From NCBI GenBank assembly GCA_027382625.1, contig JAJKFJ010011067.1, positions 1 to 13,226 on the forward strand: DNA of 13,226 nt, written 5' to 3'. Below, piece after piece: positions 8,514-13,226 of this stretch. The position numbers were made by a program, and so were the translations under genes. This stretch comes from Tetmemena sp. SeJ-2015 (taxonomy: Eukaryota > Ciliophora > Spirotrichea > Sporadotrichida > Oxytrichidae). The notes under the pieces were generated by a model. It did not search any database, was not told the DNA's origin, and was given only the letters and a program-made list of their open reading frames with translations. The first letter of the stretch is position 1. Each line of letters starts with the position of its first letter.

Positions 8514-8591
8514 AAGTAACTTATTTTCCTTCTAAATTCCTCTTCCTACCTAAAATTAAGCTTTTCAAATAAAAATAGAGATTTTATAAAT
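8514..8591. other. Spacer between genes C and D
   Basis: This 78-bp AT-rich spacer between tandem genes must hold the 3' end of C and the promoter or leader of D. No motif can be named. Confidence 0.5.
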
Positions 8592-11500
8592 ATGAAACAT
8601 AGAGAAAAGCCCTCAGCGTTTTCACCTTCATCTGTCTACTCAAAGACTGCGTACTTAACTGGTGGGAAACCTGTAAGATGCATAATTAACTCAAATTTAG
8701 TCCGCCTACCTATAAACGAAAGATGAGAAATTCGATTTGATCAACACCATGAATGAGAAAATGTAACGACATATTTAAATCTCAATATCATGTAGAGCTG
8801 TATATAAAAAGAAGGTGAATTGGGCAGAGTAAATGGCAAAGAAGACTTACAAGGAGAGGGTAAAGCAAGTAAACTTCATTTAAGGATATCATTACGATGG
8901 AGAGATCATGCCATTTGTAAACTTCTTCAAATTTCTGGCTAAAAGAACTGGTACTCACATGAATAACAAATTCGACTAGCTCTAAGTTTTCATACCTGGT
9001 AATTTTTGAAATGGTTTATTTACTTTTGAACTTAGATACTATTGTATACAATGATTAGCAAGACCCATACTGGCTATACTCTACTTAAGAGGTGAGTAAT
9101 TCCATACATATTTTATGTTATAATAGGGGTACATCTAAAGAGCAAATAAATTCGACGAGAAGGATGTAATTAAAAAACTTGGAAACCCTTTCAGAGTTGA
9201 CGAAGTTGTGGCTATTGTAAAAACTCAAGACTATGATGAGGATACAGGAAGGCCCTATGGAAATAAAGCTGAGCTAGTTTCAACAAGATTTCTAACCGAG
9301 AAGGCTATTTCATTGAATGGGCAGTAATCAGGGGATATTACAGTGGTGTAGAAATTCGTGAGATGTAAAGGACCTTATGCATTTGTGTGCAGAGCAGTTT
9401 GGAGAAGGCATAAACCAGCCTATACTTGGGTGATTACAAATAAGGTAAAATTCACTGACGTCGAATAATGCCCTTACTACATGGACCGATACTTAACAAA
9501 GGCTAATAACACCCTTCACTGCTCATTTGTTAAAGCCAAGGGAGACTAAAACTATCAGTAAATTGTGGAGAGCTCCCAAAAGATAGCGATGTATGTTGAA
9601 AGAAACACAAATCTTAAAATGAGTGAGCTTGCAGCAGATTTCATTAAAGACCCGGCAGGAATTTGGTGGCTAGTTGGCGTGAAAGCTTTCAAATTAGAAG
9701 AATCATTTGCTAAGCCTATTTTCAAAAATTTCCTACCACATGATATCATAATGGATATTGACGAGGATGAGCAAGCAAAGATGCTCGCCAAAAAATAGCA
9801 AGAGAAAGCGAATGAATATGTAAAGCTAAGAATCTGTAGATTCTGCCAAATCGGTTACCCTGTGGAGGAGTTGAACTATAGTCTAACTTTGAAAATGATT
9901 TTGAAAACTGAGAGGCTTTTGATGAACCTTGGATACTTCTACGAATGGCTAAACCATGGAGATGAGTCTATGTATGAGGATATTTCTCTCTATAAGCCCT
10001 TTGCTGCTTGTGTGACTTGCTACTCAATTTTTAAAGAAGTAGATGAGCTGCAACAAGTACAAATTTAGCTGTCTCGGGCTCTAGGCATCCCAGTGAGAGT
10101 AGACAAAGAGAATAATGTAATTTTCAGTGACTAGACGAAGAAGCAAGCCTCTTCAGGAGACCTCTTGATCGCTATGTTCAAACAATAATCTGAAAAATAG
10201 AATTAGAATGATAGATCAACTAAAAATGGGACCTTAATGGATAAGTTGCTCACAGCTTCCAAGCAATTAGTGAAAAAAGAAGCAGAGAAAAAGTAAAAGG
10301 AAGAGGAGGAAAGACAGAGAAAGGAGAGTGCAATTTCAGAAATTGATGAGAACGAAGCAAAGGCTATGCCAACTAAATTTCTTAACAGGTTCAAAATTTT
10401 CCTAATACTCTATGACTTACATCAATTGGATAGAGAATTTTTAGAGGATTTTCCAAATCTTTATCTTGAATATAAGTTAATGACTTATACTGCTAAAATT
10501 AAGATTAGAGGGACGATCGATAAAAACTAAGAGCAGCTTGGTTTAAATAAAGTGAGACTCTATTACTTTTTCAGTAATCAGAGATAAGGGCTTTTAAAAT
10601 ATCTGGAAAAAGATGGAGTAAGATTTAAAATGTTATTAATTTTCGCAGTGCATTAAAGTGAGATTAATGGGAGGTAGAGATGAAATTAAGGAAATAGGAT
10701 CAGCTACTTTCAATTTGAGAGATTTTAAAAATGAATTAGTTATCCTCTTGACATTATACCCTAAATTTATATGCTACGCATTTAGTTTACTAGAAAAGGT
10801 TTCAATGTTCCACTTTATGGATAAAAATGCTTTATCAAGGCAATTGCTTGTATTGATATGACTCCTCATCAAGTGAATGTCTCAAGAGTCAATCTCAATT
10901 ATTTCAATGGAGTAAGTATGATTTCTTAATTTCCTGGAACTAATAAAAGCCTATAGATCTACGTTCCGAATGAAGACTACTTCGCCTCAGATTTCCTGTT
11001 AGATGAGTGGATGCCTCTCATCCCTAAGAATGATAAAGGCTTTAGACTTACAACAGTTGACTCTAATTTCAATAGCCCAAAAAGCATGCGCTATCAACAG
11101 TCGCTCAAGAATTTTAATCGAGGATTGAGCTCGAAGCACATTCACAAAAGATAGAGTTCAATAAGCTCCTTAGAACTATCTGGAGTAAAGCATAAGAGTC
11201 CAAATCGCTCCTTTAGTGATTAAAGACCTTCAATTTTCTAATCTGCGAAACGGCTAAGTATGGGTCTCTCGACAGTGATTAGAGAGGGACGAGAGGAGAG
11301 TGCTCGTGAAAGAAATAAGCTTTCTCATATGTTCAAAGATCCCACAAGTTATGGTTAGCTCAGCTCAAGAAGAGGTAATCATCTTCAGAATTCGGATATC
11401 AAGCCATTGTTTGAGTATGATGAGCTTAAGTAAACTCGAGAGCGACCTCTTACAACAAATAACATGAGAGCTGGCAAGATTCAGAAAGCTATTGTTTCAT

Positions 11501-11637
11501 AAAGATTATAAATAAACTTGCAATAGAATCTGAGATTTATCTCAAGTTAAAGACAGCGTTATTACTAACTTTAAATAAGCATTTTCTTAGCTGAAAATTC
11601 TTCAATATCTTAAAATTATTTAATTTCATTCTCTTGA
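8592..11637 (+). CDS. Gene D: 940-residue protein with two CxxC pairs and a C2-like segment
   Basis: ATG is at 8592 and the stop is TGA 11635-11637. After removing four introns and one IES the protein has 940 residues. Residues 1-360 are a conserved-looking globular region (NFIQGYHYDGEIMPFVNFF at 85-103, ADFIKDPAGIWWLVGVKAF at 315-333). CRFC at 382-385 and CVTC at 440-443 could together bind a metal. Residues 520-555 are a charged helix (KKEAEKKQKEEEERQRKE). Residues about 560-690 contain a C2-like beta-rich segment (IKVRLMGGRDEIKEIGSATF at 644-663). A motif YVPNEDYFASDFLLDEWMPL follows near 715-735. The last 200 residues are Ser/Arg/Gln-rich and probably disordered. No signal peptide or membrane helix is evident. 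I do not recognise the family. C2 domains usually bind membranes or proteins, so an adaptor or structural role is possible but unproven. Confidence 0.88.
8673..8700 (+). other. Intron D1 (28 nt)
   Basis: GTAAGA...ATTTAG at phase 0. Splicing joins AYLTGGKP to SAYLQTKDEKFDLINTM and avoids TGA 8724. An AAGATG repeat nearby (8675, 8720) has the wrong spacing for an IES. Confidence 0.8.
8999..9035 (+). other. Intron D2 (37 nt)
   Basis: GTAATT...CTTAG interrupts a Gly/Asp codon and contains the in-frame TGA 9007-9009. Splicing gives DQLQVFIPDTIVYNDQQDPY. Confidence 0.85.
9092..9126 (+). other. Intron D3 (35 nt)
   Basis: GTGAGT...AATAG at phase 0. Splicing joins YWLYSTQE to GYIQRANKFDEKDV and moves to the frame used for the next 1.5 kb. 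Confidence 0.88.
10618..10648 (+). other. Intron D4 (31 nt)
   Basis: GTAAGA...TCGCAG at phase 0, inside the C2-like segment. Splicing gives LKYLEKDGCIKVRLMGGRD and avoids TGA 10681. Confidence 0.88.
10740..10836 (+). other. Candidate IES D1 (92 bp, pointer TTATC)
   Basis: TTATC lies at 10740-10744 and 10832-10836. Excision corrects the frame and joins LRDFKNELVI to KAIACIDMTPHQVNVSRV. A longer TAAAAATG repeat (10726, 10822) is present, but its 96-bp spacing would leave the frame wrong. Confidence 0.7.
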
Positions 11638-11793
11638 AATAAATAAATTTTATCATCAGAAAATGATTAGCTTGAAGCTATTTAAATTCTACTTTCAATT
11701 CTACTAAATTCACATATTATTTACCATCAGAGGAAGAATTGCTAATTTTTTTCTTTTACTTAATAATTGAATTAATAATTTATTTGATCTATA
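11638..11793. other. Spacer between genes D and E
   Basis: This 156-bp AT-rich spacer is the longest gap between the genes here. It presumably contains the D 3' end and the E promoter. I see no reading frame, RNA gene or telomere-addition motif in it. Confidence 0.5.
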
Positions 11794-13054
11794 ATGAGTG
11801 CAAAGGATCAGAACTTACAAGCAAGATCTCTCTCCTCAAACTAAAAAGTGGGAAATGATTTCAATACAAACAGGTTGAATCAAGTACTCAAAAGAAACAA
11901 ACAAGAAGTGGAAAACATCATGATTCAGAAAACATAAGACATAATTTTCTTTCTTATTATAGATTCAAAATTTAAAGCAGTAGCAAGATGGCTAAACTTA
12001 AAAAGAAGGTCAATAAATTGAAGTCAAGAAACTAAAGAAGAGTGATACAGTAGTCAATCTAAACAACTTAAAAGAATATAACTCAATTATCGGGTCTTTC
12101 AGAGCTCAGAAAACTGAATTAAAACCTGCAGCATCTATAAGCAACTTTCAGCAAACCTAAGTAGAAAAATATATTATTTTGTACTTCCTCCCATACAGAT
12201 AAGGCAACAAGACTTAAAGTAACTAAACAAATTTGCTCCTGACTAAAGAAGTCACGCTAGTATAATATCAGGAGAGACGAGACTCTAATCAGCAAATAAG
12301 TATTATCTATAATCAGATCAAGTTTCAATGGCCTCAGTTTCTAGTGCTAAACATAGTTATATAATTAAATTATGATAATCCTTGTGAGAGTGTTTAGCAC
12401 TTTTTCTCTAAGCATTATAGTGGATAATGCATACATTAGTGGACAGCGAGGATCATCAAGTGAATGGTAGATTTACTATAAGCTCTTCAATAGTCTTTAA
12501 TATTTTATAATTTAGAGTCTAATCTTCCAGAAAGTGCTCTAATGCTAGAAATAAGGAGGAACTCAAGTAAACTTTGGAGGAGCCACAAAAGATATAATCT
12601 TTGAGGGCTCTCTACACTAAGTAGAATAACTTATTAGAAAGAGCAACTATCTCAGCCTTATCTCAAAAGTTAAATTAGTTTTCGTTTTATTATCCTCTAA
12701 GATATGTCAGATAGAAACACAACTTACGATTGTAAGATTGATCTGCGAGGTCTCTTGGTTAAAGATATGGGCTATGATTCTGACCTCGGAAGTAAAATAG
12801 ATGGAGTCTATGAACTCCAAAAGAAAAATAGACTCACTCAGCTCAATCCAGACCTGAGGGATGTAAACTAAAATGCCCTTAATGAAGAGGAGGAGGAGTA
12901 GATACTTTTCTTAAAGGCCAAGGTTATACTCAGAGCTTCGAGAGCAAGCTTTAGTGACATCAGCAGAATTAGTGACAAGAGTAAAATTGAGGTGAGGTAA
13001 CTTAATTATGATGAGCAGTCTGGGCTTAAGATCAACATCATATCTACGAAATGA
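11794..13054 (+). CDS. Gene E: Gln-rich coiled-coil protein, 340 residues
   Basis: ATG is at 11794, following AT-rich leader, and the stop is TGA 13052-13054. Four repeat-bounded inserts and one intron are removed to give 340 residues. Residues 25-75 are charged and Gln-rich (NQVLKRNKQEVENIM, QQIEVKKLKK). Residues 100-180 are Ser/Gln-rich (ASISNFQQTQ, MASVSSAKH). Residues 185-228 form a coiled coil (NKEELKQTLEEPQKIQSLRA). Residues 230-340 look more folded, with an acidic run (NEEEEEQ at 284-290) followed by KAKVILRASRASFSDISRIS. I do not recognise the family and see no catalytic or membrane motif. Its composition is like that of genes A and B. Confidence 0.75.
11922..11967 (+). other. Candidate IES E1 (40 bp, pointer GATTCA)
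   Basis: GATTCA lies at 11922-11927 and 11962-11967. Removing 40 bp moves the start-codon frame into the downstream one and joins EVENIMIQ to NLKQQQDGQTQKEGQQ. Without removal the frame ends at TGA 12019-12021. Confidence 0.85.
12161..12198 (+). other. Intron E1 (38 nt)
   Basis: GTAGAA...CATACAG with a pyrimidine-rich tract before the acceptor, at phase 0. Splicing gives ISNFQQTQIRQQDLKQLNKF and corrects the frame. Confidence 0.82.
12352..12433 (+). other. Candidate IES E2 (78 bp, pointer CATA)
   Basis: CATA lies at 12352-12355 and 12430-12433. The unexcised frame ends at TGA 12373-12375. Excision gives VSSAKHTLVDSEDHQVNGR in frame. A 4-bp pointer alone is weak, but the stop makes some removal necessary. 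Confidence 0.65.
12484..12527 (+). other. Candidate in-frame IES E3 (39 bp, pointer TCTTC)
   Basis: TCTTC lies at 12484-12488 and 12523-12527. The insert encodes a hydrophobic patch (IVFNILQF). Excision gives GRFTISSSRKCSNARNKEEL. A nested AGTCT repeat (12492, 12516) gives a 24-bp alternative that also keeps the frame. Confidence 0.55.
12648..12694 (+). other. Candidate IES E4 (43 bp, pointer TATC)
   Basis: A frame change is needed between NNLLERAT and QDMSDRNTTYDCK. TATC at 12648-12651 and 12691-12694 gives a 43-bp removal and LLERATILQDMSDRNTTYD. The GT...AG pairs I tested here give the wrong frame. The insert is likely, the exact pointer less so. Confidence 0.55.
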
Positions 13055-13226
13055 GCATTAATTTAATAACTAAACTAACTCTCTCACCTACAATCCATTA
13101 GGAAGAGAGTAATAAAAAATAAAAGTTTAAATTTGAAAAATTTAAAATGTACAAAAAGGCATTAATTCTCACACAGACTGTATGTTCTTTCCTCTAAGTG
13201 ACAAAATAAAATCTTCCATATGGAGA
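13055..13226. other. Unassigned right edge
   Basis: AT-rich 172 bp after gene E. Two short frames run off the edge. One is on the minus strand, 18 codons ending at TGA 13169-13171 (HMEDFILSLRGKNIQSV). The other is on the plus strand from ATG 13147 (MYKKALILTQTVCSFLQ). They overlap, and neither is long enough to call a gene. Confidence 0.4.

Noticed and set aside
9555..9791. Minus-strand frame opposite gene D
   Set aside because: It lies wholly inside the conserved coding region of D on the plus strand, with no independent signal.
10726..10829. 8-bp repeat TAAAAATG as the pointer for the gene D insert
   Set aside because: The repeat is longer than TTATC, but its 96-bp spacing leaves the downstream frame wrong and ends at a TGA. 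TTATC restores it.
1..13226. Scrambled or inverted gene segments, as found in some hypotrich germline genes
   Set aside because: All coding segments of each gene are collinear and on one strand. No segment had to be reordered.
1..13226. tRNA or rRNA genes, CRISPR arrays, transposase genes
   Set aside because: No cloverleaf, conserved rRNA stretch, regular spaced repeats or transposase motif was seen on either strand. Inserts are too short to encode a transposase.
1..13226. Bacterial origin with many pseudogenes
   Set aside because: TAA and TAG occur throughout conserved domains at Gln-like positions, genes end at TGA, and GT-AG introns are present. This fits ciliate nuclear DNA, not decay.

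Overview
The window reads as ciliate DNA that uses TAA and TAG for glutamine and TGA as the only stop. Under the standard code almost nothing long is open. Under this code five long protein genes appear, and all of them end in TGA. The most economical reading is germline (micronuclear) DNA of a spirotrich or hypotrich ciliate of the Oxytricha/Stylonychia kind. The genes are broken at about 22 places by short AT-rich inserts. Each insert lies between two copies of a short direct repeat (3 to 15 bp). Removing the insert plus one repeat copy restores the reading frame and a natural protein sequence. That is how internal eliminated sequences (IESs) and their pointer repeats behave. No segment is out of order or inverted, so the locus is interrupted but not scrambled. 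The species call is an inference.

Layout. Gene A (3..4183, +, 5' end outside the window) encodes a Gln-rich coiled-coil protein and carries ten candidate IESs. Gene B (4299..6600, -) converges on it and encodes a basic, Gln-rich protein with a compact C-terminal domain; it has three candidate IESs. Gene C (6694..8513, +) is divergent from B across 93 bp. It is a sorting nexin with PX and BAR regions, four candidate IESs and two introns. Gene D (8592..11637, +) encodes a 940-residue protein with two CxxC pairs and a C2-like segment; it has four tiny introns and one IES. Gene E (11794..13054, +) encodes a 340-residue Gln-rich coiled-coil protein with four candidate IESs and one intron. All intergenic gaps are shorter than 160 bp. 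The last 172 bp holds no secure gene.

Two kinds of interruption coexist. Seven conventional GT...AG introns of 28 to 38 nt lie in genes C, D and E, with an eighth likely in A. The pointer-bounded inserts range from 14 to 212 bp, and most lack splice signals. With all proposed removals, every gene gives a whole number of codons: C 503 aa, D 940 aa, B 676 aa, E 340 aa. Gene C is the best control. Its IES at 7253..7384 splits the PX domain exactly between the conserved VPAI and PPKK parts.

The genes share no obvious pathway. C is a membrane-trafficking protein. A, B and E are low-complexity coiled-coil proteins of a type common in ciliate cytoskeleton. D is a large family I do not recognise. 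Pointer choices were made by eye while requiring frame restoration, so pointers of five bases or fewer are weaker than the long ones.
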